Of a DNA stretch of 64,000 nt, positions 44,225 through 52,803 are shown one piece after another. The notes under the pieces are model-generated. The model was not told where the DNA came from. It did not search any database and saw nothing but the letters and a program-made list of their open reading frames with translations. A program made the translations under genes and the position numbers. The stretch's first letter is position 1. Each line of letters opens with the position of its first letter. Origin of the DNA: Solibacteraceae bacterium (GTDB taxonomy: Bacteria > Acidobacteriota > Terriglobia > Bryobacterales > Bryobacteraceae); the NCBI GenBank assembly GCA_026984795.1, contig JALSRK010000051.1:89823-153822 (forward strand), read 5' to 3'.

Positions 44225-44602
44225 ATGGCGGCACGGAAACCCACCTCCCCGCAGCTTACCCGTCTACCCCCACTAGGCCAGCATCGCTGCCGGAATGGCG
44301 TTTCGCTTGAACAGATCGCGGAAGAAACCAAGATTAGTATCCGTTTTCTGCGGGCCATCGAGGCAGAGCGGTTCGACGAGCTTCCCGGAGGGATCTTCGC
44401 ACGCAGTTACATCCGGCAGTACGCGGCGGCAATCGGATTTGACGAGGACGAACTACTGCGGCGCTACCGCGAGGCAACGGGGGAGAACGGCCAGCGCCAA
44501 GGGACTGCGCCGCGGAAAGCAGCGGTACGCGACGCACCGCCGAGGCATCGTGAGGCGTCTTTCTGGATGCGTTTTCTCAGTGCGTTCCGGTTCCTGTCTT
44601 AG
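44225..44602 (+). CDS. RodZ-like helix-turn-helix protein, short form
   Basis: About 125 residues from ATG 44225, with GAGG upstream. Residues about 20-85 form the HTH_25 domain of RodZ-type proteins (VSLEQIAEETKISIRFLRAIE, then GGIFARSYIRQYAAAIG). In RodZ this domain binds MreB and is followed by a membrane helix and a periplasmic domain; here the frame ends with a short tail. The next gene overlaps by about 50 bp in the +1 frame and starts with a membrane or signal segment, so the pair together mimics the RodZ layout. Either two coupled genes or a split gene. Confidence 0.75.
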   Translation: MAARKPTSPQLTRLPPLGQHRCRNGVSLEQIAEETKISIRFLRAIEAERFDELPGGIFARSYIRQYAAAIGFDEDELLRRYREATGENGQRQGTAPRKAAVRDAPPRHREASFWMRFLSAFRFLS

Positions 44603-46073
44603 CCTTGTTCTCGCTTTAGCGCTTTTGCCCTCCCTGGTTGTGTCTGCTGCCTCCATCTCCGGATTGGTGGTAGAGAACGCTACCGGCCGGCCTCTGGCCC
44701 GTACAAGAGTGTCCCTCCAAGCCCGCCGGACCGCCCACCCGGCTTCGAGACTCCAGGTGCTGACTGGTTCCCGGGGGGAATTTCAATTTGCCAACCTGCC
44801 GGCGGGAACATACTTTCTAAGAGCTGAACGGACCGGCTTTGCGCGCCTGGACTACGGCCAGAAAGGATATGGAGAGCCGGGGACGCCGATCGTACTGGAA
44901 GAGTCGGGGAGTTTCTCGGCCGTGTTGCGGCTGAAACGGCTGGGAGTCATCACTGGGGCGGTGGTGGACGAGAACCAAGTGGGCCTGCCCGGAGTGGCGG
45001 TACTCGCCTACCGTGTTGGACGGACCTGGAAGACGGTGGCCACGGCCCAGACCGACGACCGGGGCGTCTATCGTCTCAGTGGGTTGGCCCCGGGGCGGTA
45101 TGTGGTGAGGACTGCGGCATTTCATCTGGAAGGGGGTGTGGGCTTGTTGCCCACCTACTACGAATCAGCGGTCAGCGCCACCCGGGCGAGAGTGATCCCG
45201 GTCGGCCTGGACCAGGAGGTCAGCGGCGTGGACCTCCAACCGCGACCGGGACGCCTGGCGCGGCTTGGGGGGCGCCTGGTAGGCGGATCGGCGCAGGAGG
45301 TGATCCTGGCGACGGAGACAGGACCACGGCGGACCCGGGTCCGCGAAGGCGGCCGTTTCGACTTCGGCCAGCTCGAACCGGGGCGCTATGCGCTGATCGT
45401 CGAGCCAGAGGCTGCCGGCGGGCGGGCTGGGGCGTTCGCAGAGGTTCAGCTTGGCGCAACGGACCTGGAGGTGGCCCTGCGGCTCGGACCCGCTCCGACC
45501 TTGCGCGTGGATTGCATCACCGACCGCGGCGCTCGCTTGGGCGATGGGACGATTTCCGTCTTCGTGCGCCGGGCGGGTTTCGGGGGAGCGGGCAAAAGGG
45601 TGCGTTGCGGGGTGAGGACCGAGATCGGACCAGGCGACTGGGAGATAGCGGTAGCCCCGCCGCTACGCTATTACATCGCCGCTATCCTCGATACCGAGCG
45701 GGGAGGACAGGCGCGGCGGTTCCGGATCGAGCCTGGCGAGGCTCTGTCGGTCACGGTGCTCGTAGGTACGCGGCCTTCGACCCTGAAAGGCACGGTGACG
45801 CTGGACGGAGCCGCAGCCGTAGGGGCGCCGGTCTTCCTGCGGGCCGCCGACGCCGACCTGGCCGTGCGGCTGGGCGGGCTGCGCGCGGTGCGCACGGGGC
45901 CGGAAGGCGAGTACGCCTTCTCCGGCTTGCCGCCGGGCCGATACGAGGTGATCAGCTCTTACCAGGTACGTGAGGGGGAACCCGAGACATGGCCGCCGGG
46001 CAGGGCTACGGTGGTGGAGCTGGGCGAGGGGCAGGAAGTCGAGCGTGATCTTGAGGTTACAGAGATCCGCTGA
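44550..46073 (+). CDS. Secreted protein with carboxypeptidase regulatory-like (Cna-B type) domains
   Basis: About 507 residues. The start is uncertain: GTG 44550 has GAGG four bases upstream, GTG 44580 is the alternative. A signal or anchor segment (SLVLALALLPSLVVSAAS) is followed by at least two carboxypeptidase-regulatory-like beta-sandwiches: ISGLVVENATGRPLARTRV with GEFQFANLPAGTYFLRAE, and ITGAVVDENQVGLPGVAV with GVYRLSGLAPGRYVV. More divergent repeats follow to GEYAFSGLPPGRYEV near the end. Such domains serve in adhesion or as spacers in acidobacterial outer-surface proteins. It overlaps the HTH gene. Confidence 0.7.
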   Translation: MRRLSGCVFSVRSGSCLSLVLALALLPSLVVSAASISGLVVENATGRPLARTRVSLQARRTAHPASRLQVLTGSRGEFQFANLPAGTYFLRAERTGFARLDYGQKGYGEPGTPIVLEESGSFSAVLRLKRLGVITGAVVDENQVGLPGVAVLAYRVGRTWKTVATAQTDDRGVYRLSGLAPGRYVVRTAAFHLEGGVGLLPTYYESAVSATRARVIPVGLDQEVSGVDLQPRPGRLARLGGRLVGGSAQEVILATETGPRRTRVREGGRFDFGQLEPGRYALIVEPEAAGGRAGAFAEVQLGATDLEVALRLGPAPTLRVDCITDRGARLGDGTISVFVRRAGFGGAGKRVRCGVRTEIGPGDWEIAVAPPLRYYIAAILDTERGGQARRFRIEPGEALSVTVLVGTRPSTLKGTVTLDGAAAVGAPVFLRAADADLAVRLGGLRAVRTGPEGEYAFSGLPPGRYEVISSYQVREGEPETWPPGRATVVELGEGQEVERDLEVTEIR

Positions 46074-46091
46074 GGCGGGCCGATTTTTTCC

Positions 46092-46118
46092 TCAAGAATC
46101 CTGGCCGCGGTCCGATAA
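46092..46118 (+). promoter_or_regulatory. sigma-28 (FliA) type promoter of the flgM operon
   Basis: TCAAGAAT (46092-46099), 11 bp spacer, TCCGATAA (46111-46118). Compared with the FliA consensus TAAAGTTT-N11-GCCGATAA, 5 of 8 and 7 of 8 bases match with the exact spacing. It lies about 49 bp before the flgM ATG. Confidence 0.75.
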
Positions 46119-46166
46119 GCAGAGTCGGGCGGCGGGCGTGCTGCTCTAAGGTAGCAAAGGTGGCCG

Positions 46167-46481
46167 ATGAAGGTGAATGATCCGAACCTGGCCGGGGCCG
46201 GTCAGAGCCGCGTTGGTGGCGCCGGAGTCGAACGGTCCTCGCAACTGGACGCCATAAGCCGGCCAGACGGTCGGCGGCGCGGCGGTGTGAGCGGCGTTCC
46301 GACCGACCGGGTGTCGCTGTCGGCGCTGAGTGCGCGACTGCAGGAGCTGAGGGCCGAGCCGCCGGGGCACGCCGCCCGGCTGGAGAAGCTGGGTGGGGAG
46401 GTCGCGGCGGGCCGTTACCAGGTGGACGCGGTGGAGTTGAGCCGACGGCTGGTGGAAGCGTCCTTGCGGCCCAAGGAGTGA
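46167..46481 (+). CDS. flgM: Anti-sigma-28 factor FlgM
   Basis: A 104-residue protein, disordered in its first half. The C-terminal half (VSLSALSARLQEL, then YQVDAVELSRRLVEASL) has the FlgM pattern that wraps around FliA and holds it inactive until the flagellar hook is finished. AAAGGTGG lies just before ATG 46167. First gene of a flgM-flgN-flgK-flgL operon, with flgN starting one base after its stop. Confidence 0.88.
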   Translation: MKVNDPNLAGAGQSRVGGAGVERSSQLDAISRPDGRRRGGVSGVPTDRVSLSALSARLQELRAEPPGHAARLEKLGGEVAAGRYQVDAVELSRRLVEASLRPKE

Positions 46482-46482
46482 G

Positions 46483-46941
46483 ATGACCGGGAAACGGGCG
46501 GCGCCGCGGGAAACGCTGGAGTGGCTGGCAGCGGTGTTGGGTGAATTAGAGGAGGCCTTGGTGCGACCGGACGTCCGGGGGTTGGAGGCGGCGCTGGGGC
46601 GGCTGGAGCCGATCGCCGGGGTACTGGGGGAAGAGATCGAACGGGAAGTCTCGGCGGCGGCCCGCCCGGAGGCGGCGCGGCAGGAGGTGGAGGCGCTGAT
46701 CCAGAGGGTGGGCGATCTGGCGGCGCTGGCGGGCCAGGCGGCGGTCTTCTACGAACGGGCCGCGGTGCAATTGGCGGGGGCTCTGGGAACCTACGCGGCG
46801 GACGGGAGCGTCGGCGCGGTGTCGCCACCGTCACTTCGCTGGAAGGCTGACCCGGCGTGCGGCTCACGTCCCGGGAGGCGACCTGATGGGGAACCTGCTT
46901 GCATCCTTGAGAACAGCGGCCAACTCGATGAAGGCCTTTGA
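46483..46941 (+). CDS. flgN: FlgN-like chaperone for hook-associated proteins
   Basis: A 152-residue protein, mostly helical over residues 1-105 (LEWLAAVLGELEEALVRPDVRGLEAAL and later Ala/Val-rich heptads), matching the FlgN family, which keeps FlgK and FlgL soluble before export. The C-terminal 45 residues are Pro/Gly-rich and overlap the flgK start by 56 bp, so this tail is probably poorly conserved. Called mainly from its place between flgM and flgK together with the helical pattern. Confidence 0.75.
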   Translation: MTGKRAAPRETLEWLAAVLGELEEALVRPDVRGLEAALGRLEPIAGVLGEEIEREVSAAARPEAARQEVEALIQRVGDLAALAGQAAVFYERAAVQLAGALGTYAADGSVGAVSPPSLRWKADPACGSRPGRRPDGEPACILENSGQLDEGL

Positions 46942-48247
46942 AAAGGCGTTGGCCGTGGTTCAGAACAACGTCACGAATGCCTCCACACCCGGCTATGCCA
47001 AACAGCAGGTCGATTTCGTGGCGCTGCGGTTTCAACCGGAGTTGGGGATCGCCGGCGGCGTGGCGGCGGGCGGGCTCGTTTCCGGCCGCGACCGCTTCTC
47101 TGAACAGTCCGTGCAGCGCCAGGCCGGACAGTTGGGGAGCCGCTCGGCGCTGGCGGCCGCTTTGAGTGAGGTCGAGCCGGTGTTCGATATCGCGTCCGGC
47201 TCGGGCATTGCGGCGGCGCTAGACGATTTCTACGCCTCTTTTTCTTCGCTCAGCGTGACGCCGAACAGCATTCCGGCGCGGGAGGCGGTGATCCGGAGCG
47301 CCAGGGATCTCGCCGGGACATTCCAGTTTACGGCCGCGACGCTGGCCCGTAGCGGAGACAACGCGCGCCAGGAGATCAGCGGTGTGCTGCGGGAGATCAG
47401 CCGGATCGGTGCGGACATCCGGGACTTGAACGTCGAGATCCGTAAGGACTACCGGAACCGGTCCGACGCCGGTCTCGAGGCCCGCATGTACAGCGCCCTG
47501 GAAGAGTTGAGCCGGCTGGTGGACTTCACGGCGCTGAAGCAGGAGGATGGCACTTACACTGTTCTCGCCGGCGGCCAGATCCCCCTGGTCATCGGCGACC
47601 GGCGGTTCGATCTGACCGCCGATATGAGCAGCGAACAGGTTGTGGTGCGGGATTTCGATGGGCGCGACGTGACGGCCACGATCCAGCAAGGACGCCTGGC
47701 GGGAATGCTCGACTTCGTCAACCGACGGCTGTCGTCGTACAAAGAAGACCTGGACCGCCTGGCTTCCGGGTTGGCGGACCGTGTCAATGGCCTTCTGGCC
47801 GGCGGAGTGGATCTGAACGGCGTGCCTCCCACGGTGGACCTGTTCGACTACGAGGCGGCCGCTGGGGCGGCATCCACGCTCCAGGTCACCGGCATTCAGC
47901 CCGAGCAGATCGCGGCGGCGCTGCCGGGCGCGCCGGGAGGCAACGGAAACGCGCTGCTGCTGGCCGGGCTGGCCACCTCGCCCGAAATCGACGGCTCGAC
48001 CTTCATGGAGTTCTTCGGGGGGCTGAGCGGCAGGGTCGGGGCGGACATCCGCGCCGCCCAGGACGACGAGCGCACCGCATCGCTGTTGCTCTCCCAGGCT
48101 CGGAACTTGCGTGACCAGGTCTCGGCGGTGGATTTGAACGAGGAGGCGGCCACGATGGTCGAGTATCAGCGTGCCTACGAAGCATCGGCACGATTGATTC
48201 GGGTCATCGACGAGCTGACCGACACGATGATGGGGATTCTCAGATAG
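46886..48247 (+). CDS. flgK: Flagellar hook-associated protein 1
   Basis: A 453-residue secreted flagellar protein forming the first junction ring between hook and filament. GGGAGG lies seven bases before ATG 46886. The N-terminus LASLRTAANSMKAFEKALAVVQNNVTNASTPGYAKQ carries the axial-protein signature, and the C-terminus DLNEEAATMVEYQRAYEASARLIRVIDELTDTMMGIL is the matching coiled-coil half. The middle domain is short for the family, as in other minimal FlgK proteins. No other hook or motor genes are in the window. Confidence 0.93.
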   Translation: MGNLLASLRTAANSMKAFEKALAVVQNNVTNASTPGYAKQQVDFVALRFQPELGIAGGVAAGGLVSGRDRFSEQSVQRQAGQLGSRSALAAALSEVEPVFDIASGSGIAAALDDFYASFSSLSVTPNSIPAREAVIRSARDLAGTFQFTAATLARSGDNARQEISGVLREISRIGADIRDLNVEIRKDYRNRSDAGLEARMYSALEELSRLVDFTALKQEDGTYTVLAGGQIPLVIGDRRFDLTADMSSEQVVVRDFDGRDVTATIQQGRLAGMLDFVNRRLSSYKEDLDRLASGLADRVNGLLAGGVDLNGVPPTVDLFDYEAAAGAASTLQVTGIQPEQIAAALPGAPGGNGNALLLAGLATSPEIDGSTFMEFFGGLSGRVGADIRAAQDDERTASLLLSQARNLRDQVSAVDLNEEAATMVEYQRAYEASARLIRVIDELTDTMMGILR

Positions 48248-48258
48248 GAGGTGAAGCC

Positions 48259-49164
48259 GTGATTCGCCGATTGGACGCCGCGACCGACGCGCTCCTCACC
48301 GATCTCGCCGAGATTACCCGTCGGGTGGAAATGGCCCAGCGGGAACTGGGCACTGGCCGCCGGGTAAACCGGCCCTCGGATGCGCCGGATGAGATCAGTC
48401 GGCTGCTTCAGGTGCGTTCCGAGCTGGCGCAGACCGAGCAGATTCGCTCGAACCTCGGGCGGGTCAAGACCGAGGTGGACACTGCGGAACAGGCCCTTCA
48501 GGATGCGGTGCGGGTGCTCGACCGGGCGGCGGTGCTCGGCGCTCAGGGGGTGAACGGAACCACCACGCCCGAACAGCGGCGGATGATCGCCGAAGAGGTG
48601 GAGACCCTGTTGACTCAAATGGTGGGACTCGCCCGGTCGCGCGTCGAAGCCCGGTACATCTTCAGCGGCGACGCCGACTCCCAGGCGCCGTACACCATCG
48701 ATCTGTCTCTCGACGATCCGGTCAGCGATTACCTCGGCGGACCCACCTCTCGGGAGATCCAGCATCCGGCGGGAACCACGTTTCCCGTTGCCAGGACGGC
48801 CGAAGAGATTTTCGACAACTCCGACCCGCAGAAGAATGTCTTCCAATCCATCAACAATCTTCGTCTGGCGTTACGGAACAACGACGACACGGCAATCGGG
48901 GCGGCGCTGGAGCAAATCGAAAGCGCCTCGTCATACTTGAACGAGCAGCTCGCTTATTACGGGGCCGTTCAGAATCAGGTGACGCAAGCCCTGGACTTCG
49001 CTCACAAGCACGAGCTCCGGCTCAAGAGCCGTATCAGCGCCATCCAGGATGCCGACATCGCCGAAGCCATACTGGAGCTGAACCAGGCGACCTATCAGCG
49101 GGAGGTCGCCCTGGCGTCGAAGTCGCGCGTCCAGAAGATCAGTTTGTTCGACTTCCTCGGCTAA
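48259..49164 (+). CDS. flgL: Flagellar hook-associated protein 3
   Basis: A 301-residue flagellin-like junction protein that joins FlgK to the filament. GTG 48259 follows GGAGGTGAAG with ideal spacing. The N-terminal helix (MAQRELGTGRRVNRPSDAPDEISRLLQVRSEL region) and C-terminal helix (ISAIQDADIAEAILELNQATYQREVALASKSRVQKISLFDFLG region) match the flagellin ends. Last gene of the operon, 11 bp after flgK; the stretch to the next gene holds no clear terminator. Confidence 0.92.
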   Translation: MIRRLDAATDALLTDLAEITRRVEMAQRELGTGRRVNRPSDAPDEISRLLQVRSELAQTEQIRSNLGRVKTEVDTAEQALQDAVRVLDRAAVLGAQGVNGTTTPEQRRMIAEEVETLLTQMVGLARSRVEARYIFSGDADSQAPYTIDLSLDDPVSDYLGGPTSREIQHPAGTTFPVARTAEEIFDNSDPQKNVFQSINNLRLALRNNDDTAIGAALEQIESASSYLNEQLAYYGAVQNQVTQALDFAHKHELRLKSRISAIQDADIAEAILELNQATYQREVALASKSRVQKISLFDFLG

Positions 49165-49242
49165 GGTCGGAGTTCGGCCTCGCTTGCCTCTCCCGGGGGA
49201 TACTGAGCCGACGCCGGCTGGGAGCAAACGCGCGGGGAGGTT

Positions 49243-52200
49243 TCACCTCGGCGTTTCGCTGAGGCGCCGGTAATAGTCAGCCACTGCGTCGGCATAGCCC
49301 GGAGGCACCGGCAGGCTCAGCATGCTCTTGACCTGAGCCTCCTCGCCGCCTTCGATCTTACGGCGCAGCCGAAGCTCCAGTTGCTCCAGTCCCGGCAGCA
49401 CCTGGGCGCGCAGCTTCTCGACCAGTTCGGGGTTGCCGGGGAACCGGCTGGGATCGAGCCGCCGCATCTGCTGAATGAGTTCAGCGATTTCGGCGGAGAC
49501 TTCCGGATTGTCCCGCACTTGTCCCCGGAGCCGCGTCAGGTCGCGGAGTCCCTGGCGATAGCCGCGTTCAAGAGCGCGAACCTCCTCGGGCGAGAGCGGT
49601 CGAGCGGGCAGATTGGGGCGGCGCTCCCCCGTGTTCATGGCCGAGAACGTCCGGCCGGGTCCGCCGCCGGCGCCTGGCGGCAGACTTGGCGTCATGGGCG
49701 TTCCCCGTCCACGGCCCGCCTGCGATCCGGGCTGATTCCCAACTCGGCCCGCCCCCTGGCGCTGGCCCGGGGTTTGGCCTTGGGAGAAGGAAGCGGCGCC
49801 TTGCCGCTGGCCTTGTCTCTGCCCCGGAGACCGGCCCAGCCGCTCGAACTCTCTTCGAAGCCTCTCGACGCGGGAAAGCGCTTCCTCCAGACCTTCGTTC
49901 CGTCCCTGCCTTCGTCCCAGAGCCCGCTGGGCCTGGCGCGTCTGCTCAGCAAGCCTCAGCAACCCTTCTGTGACGGGGGCTTCGCGGAGCCAGGCGTACG
50001 GGCCCAAACCCCTGCGGATCCACTCGGCGAGATACTTCATACGCAGGGCTAGTTCCCGCTGTTGCATCTCGCCCAAAGCCTCTCGCAGCTCGGTGGACGC
50101 TTCGCGCTCAGCGCCGGCGAGATCCCTGACAGCTTTCTGCATGTCGCGCTCCAGGCGCCGCAGTTCCTCGGCCATTTGCCGCTTCTCCTCGGCCAGCTCC
50201 ATCACTTTGTGGGGATCGGGCCCGGGCCCTTCTTCGAGCTTCGGCTTGCGGGTAAAGACACGGTGATTCTGGTAAAGCTGCCTGAGTTGGTCGGCGAGCT
50301 GACGCTGCCGTTCCGCCAACTGCTGTGCCCGCTGGGCGATGTCATCCAGTTGCCCGGCGGCCTCCTGGCGACGCAATCGCCCGAGGAGTTCCGTCGCCTC
50401 CCGCAGGCGCTCGGCGGCCCGCTGAGATTCGGCTCCGCGGGCGCCCGGGTCGCGGCGGTTGGAGGCGGCGCGCCGCATGTCCTCGGTGGCCTGGCGCAGC
50501 CGTTCCAGCGCCTCTTGCAAGCGCCGCTCGCGAGCCGTATCGCCCGCTCTTCCGGTGGAACCCGCCTGCATTCCACTCCGGCCGGAAGCGGTTTGGGAAC
50601 GCGAAGAGTCGCGCTGCAGGCTGCTCATCTGCCGGGAGAGCTCTTTCATGCGGCGGCGCAACTCCTCGGCTTCCCGGCGGAGCATTTCTTGCTTCCAGCG
50701 CTGCTGGAAGCTCTGCTGACTCTGCTGCTGTGCGGCAAGCTCCTGCTGGCGGCGGGCCAGTTCACGGAGCTTTTCCAAAGCTTCGTCGATCTCCCGGGAT
50801 TGACGGTCGGCCAGGGAGGCCCGCTGGCCGGTCTCGTACTGGTTCTTCTCGGTATCGAGTTCGAGGTCGAAGAGGTTCTCGAGATCCCGCCCAAGGTTGC
50901 CGATACCGCCCATCCCACGGGAGCTGCGCGCCACCTGGATCTGGCGGAAGATCGATTCGGCCCTCAGCAGGTGCCGGAGCGCCTGCTGCTCCGAAGGCAG
51001 CGCCGTGCGCCATTGGAGCTTTTCGAGCTTCCCGGCCGCTTCGTTCATCGCCGCGGCGGCCGCTTCCATACTCTCGGCGAAGATGCGGAATTCTTCGTTG
51101 GCGGAGGTGAGTCCCCGGGCCTTCATCCGCCGCGCCAGGGACTTGGCCTGTTCCTCGAGCTTGGTCTGGATGCCGGAGAGGAACTCGCCGTCCTCGGCCA
51201 GCTGCTTCTGGGACCGTTGCTTGTCCTTGATCACGTTCCAGGTGGCGGCGATGATCTCCTTCTGGCGCTCCGAGATACGCTGCTGCTGAGTCCCCATCAT
51301 GCCACCGCCGGACTGTTGCGATTGTCTGTACTCGCGCTCAAAGGGCCGGGCCTCGATGAAGAAGATGTCGGTCTCGGCGGTGTGGCGGGCGTCGCGGGCG
51401 ACGGCGTACATGCTGATGAGGTCGCCCGGCGCCAGGCGGAGATCTTCCAGATAAAGCGTCGTCGATCCGGTGGCCTCCTTTTCGCCGGGTCGGGAAAGCA
51501 GCGGTACGGTCTTCTCCTCGCCTCCGTTGACGGAGTAATGCAAGGTGAGGCTGCGAAGGCCGAAGTCGTCCTCGGCCTCGACGGCCACCGTCACTTCTTC
51601 AATCGGGCTGGCGCGGTAGTCGCGACCGGGACGGCGGATGCGGACGGTAGGTTCGGATTCCTTTTGCGCCTCGATGAAGTAGTCCTCGGTGAGCCGGACG
51701 CGCTCGCCGTCTGAGACGGCGGCCACATGGTAGAGGCCGTCTCTTTCGATCTTCACCCGCCCGCGGGCGGTGGTCGGGCTCGAGATTTCGAGCTGCACCT
51801 GCCGGCCATCGTCGAACACGAGGACGCCGCCATCCAGCCGCTTGTCGGTGTAGATGACGAGTTCGGCTTCCGTGCCTTCGACGGCCCGCAGGTCGCCGCC
51901 GTCTTCCTCGACGAGATCTTCGCGCCCCATCCAGTCCGGAAAGCGGTAGGTGACCCGGATCCGCTCGACGCGGGGTAGATCGACCACGCTGAGGCGGTAT
52001 TGGGGCGAGCGTACCGCCCCAGCCCTGACGTAGTAGTCCACCGCTTCGGGGAGGCCGGTGAAAAGGAATTCGAAACCGACATCCCCGGCCCGCGGTTGCA
52101 TGGGGACCTCTTCCCATCGGGAAGCGCTCTGATAGCGGGCGAAGAGGCGCACGCGCTCGGTCTGGAAGCCAACGAGATGGGCGGTGATCAACTGGTCGCC

Positions 52201-52803
52201 CCCGCGCCGGACCGTCTTGTCGCCGGGCGAGACGCGGACGTCGTAGAAAGGTTGCGAGCCGGTCTCCGGAGCGATGGCCCACAGCAGGCCGGCGCCGTAG
52301 CCGAGGAAGCCGGGACCCGCCACGGTAAGCCAGACGAGCGTGCCGAGGGCGGCGACGGCTGCTCCCGCCAGCGCAGCGATCTGCCCGGTGGGAACGATGC
52401 TCGAGGGCTCGGCGCGGGCGGCCAGCTCGACGGTGTCGTCGGCTAGGAGATCGAGAAACGCCCGGGATGAGCCGACGGGGCCGGATTCGGTGTAAGTCAA
52501 CAGGCGCTGCTTGAATTCTGGGAACTGTTTCTCGGCGCGGCGGGCAGCGCGCCGACGGTTCAAGCGGATCAGCGGCAGCACGAGACCGAAGGAGAGGGCG
52601 AAGGCCACGCTGAGAAAGACGGCGACACGAGCCGCAGTGACGCTGAGGGCCGAAAAGGCGAATTCGTTGGCAATCAAAACCGCGGCCACGGTCACTCCCA
52701 GAGCGGCGGCTCCGAGGATGGCTGCGCCGCGCGCCAATGCCCCCCATCGGATGCGCTGCTCCAGGCGCTGGAGGTAAGCGTCGAGAAGGTCCCGAGTCTT
52801 CAT
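49243..52803 (-). CDS. Giant coiled-coil membrane protein (DUF4175-like) of the MoxR cassette
   Basis: A 1186-residue protein. ATG 52803 overlaps the stop of the VWA gene by 4 bp, so the longer upstream frame is ignored. Three membrane helices lie near the N-terminus (about 22-44, 50-75, 130-155). A region of beta-sandwich-like repeats follows (about 160-480, outside the membrane), then a very long Glu/Arg/Gln-rich coiled coil (about 500-1000), a Gly/Gln low-complexity stretch (about 1030-1090), and a helical end. The coiled part could be periplasmic or span towards the cell wall. Similar proteins end MoxR/DUF58/BatA cassettes in acidobacteria and planctomycetes. Function unknown. Confidence 0.75.
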   Translation of the reverse strand: MKTRDLLDAYLQRLEQRIRWGALARGAAILGAAALGVTVAAVLIANEFAFSALSVTAARVAVFLSVAFALSFGLVLPLIRLNRRRAARRAEKQFPEFKQRLLTYTESGPVGSSRAFLDLLADDTVELAARAEPSSIVPTGQIAALAGAAVAALGTLVWLTVAGPGFLGYGAGLLWAIAPETGSQPFYDVRVSPGDKTVRRGGDQLITAHLVGFQTERVRLFARYQSASRWEEVPMQPRAGDVGFEFLFTGLPEAVDYYVRAGAVRSPQYRLSVVDLPRVERIRVTYRFPDWMGREDLVEEDGGDLRAVEGTEAELVIYTDKRLDGGVLVFDDGRQVQLEISSPTTARGRVKIERDGLYHVAAVSDGERVRLTEDYFIEAQKESEPTVRIRRPGRDYRASPIEEVTVAVEAEDDFGLRSLTLHYSVNGGEEKTVPLLSRPGEKEATGSTTLYLEDLRLAPGDLISMYAVARDARHTAETDIFFIEARPFEREYRQSQQSGGGMMGTQQQRISERQKEIIAATWNVIKDKQRSQKQLAEDGEFLSGIQTKLEEQAKSLARRMKARGLTSANEEFRIFAESMEAAAAAMNEAAGKLEKLQWRTALPSEQQALRHLLRAESIFRQIQVARSSRGMGGIGNLGRDLENLFDLELDTEKNQYETGQRASLADRQSREIDEALEKLRELARRQQELAAQQQSQQSFQQRWKQEMLRREAEELRRRMKELSRQMSSLQRDSSRSQTASGRSGMQAGSTGRAGDTARERRLQEALERLRQATEDMRRAASNRRDPGARGAESQRAAERLREATELLGRLRRQEAAGQLDDIAQRAQQLAERQRQLADQLRQLYQNHRVFTRKPKLEEGPGPDPHKVMELAEEKRQMAEELRRLERDMQKAVRDLAGAEREASTELREALGEMQQRELALRMKYLAEWIRRGLGPYAWLREAPVTEGLLRLAEQTRQAQRALGRRQGRNEGLEEALSRVERLRREFERLGRSPGQRQGQRQGAASFSQGQTPGQRQGAGRVGNQPGSQAGRGRGTPMTPSLPPGAGGGPGRTFSAMNTGERRPNLPARPLSPEEVRALERGYRQGLRDLTRLRGQVRDNPEVSAEIAELIQQMRRLDPSRFPGNPELVEKLRAQVLPGLEQLELRLRRKIEGGEEAQVKSMLSLPVPPGYADAVADYYRRLSETPR

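Noticed and set aside
46068..46090. An intrinsic terminator after the carboxypeptidase-regulatory gene
   Set aside because: CCGC-TGAG-GCGG is only a 4-bp stem and is separated from the T-run by several bases; too weak to list.
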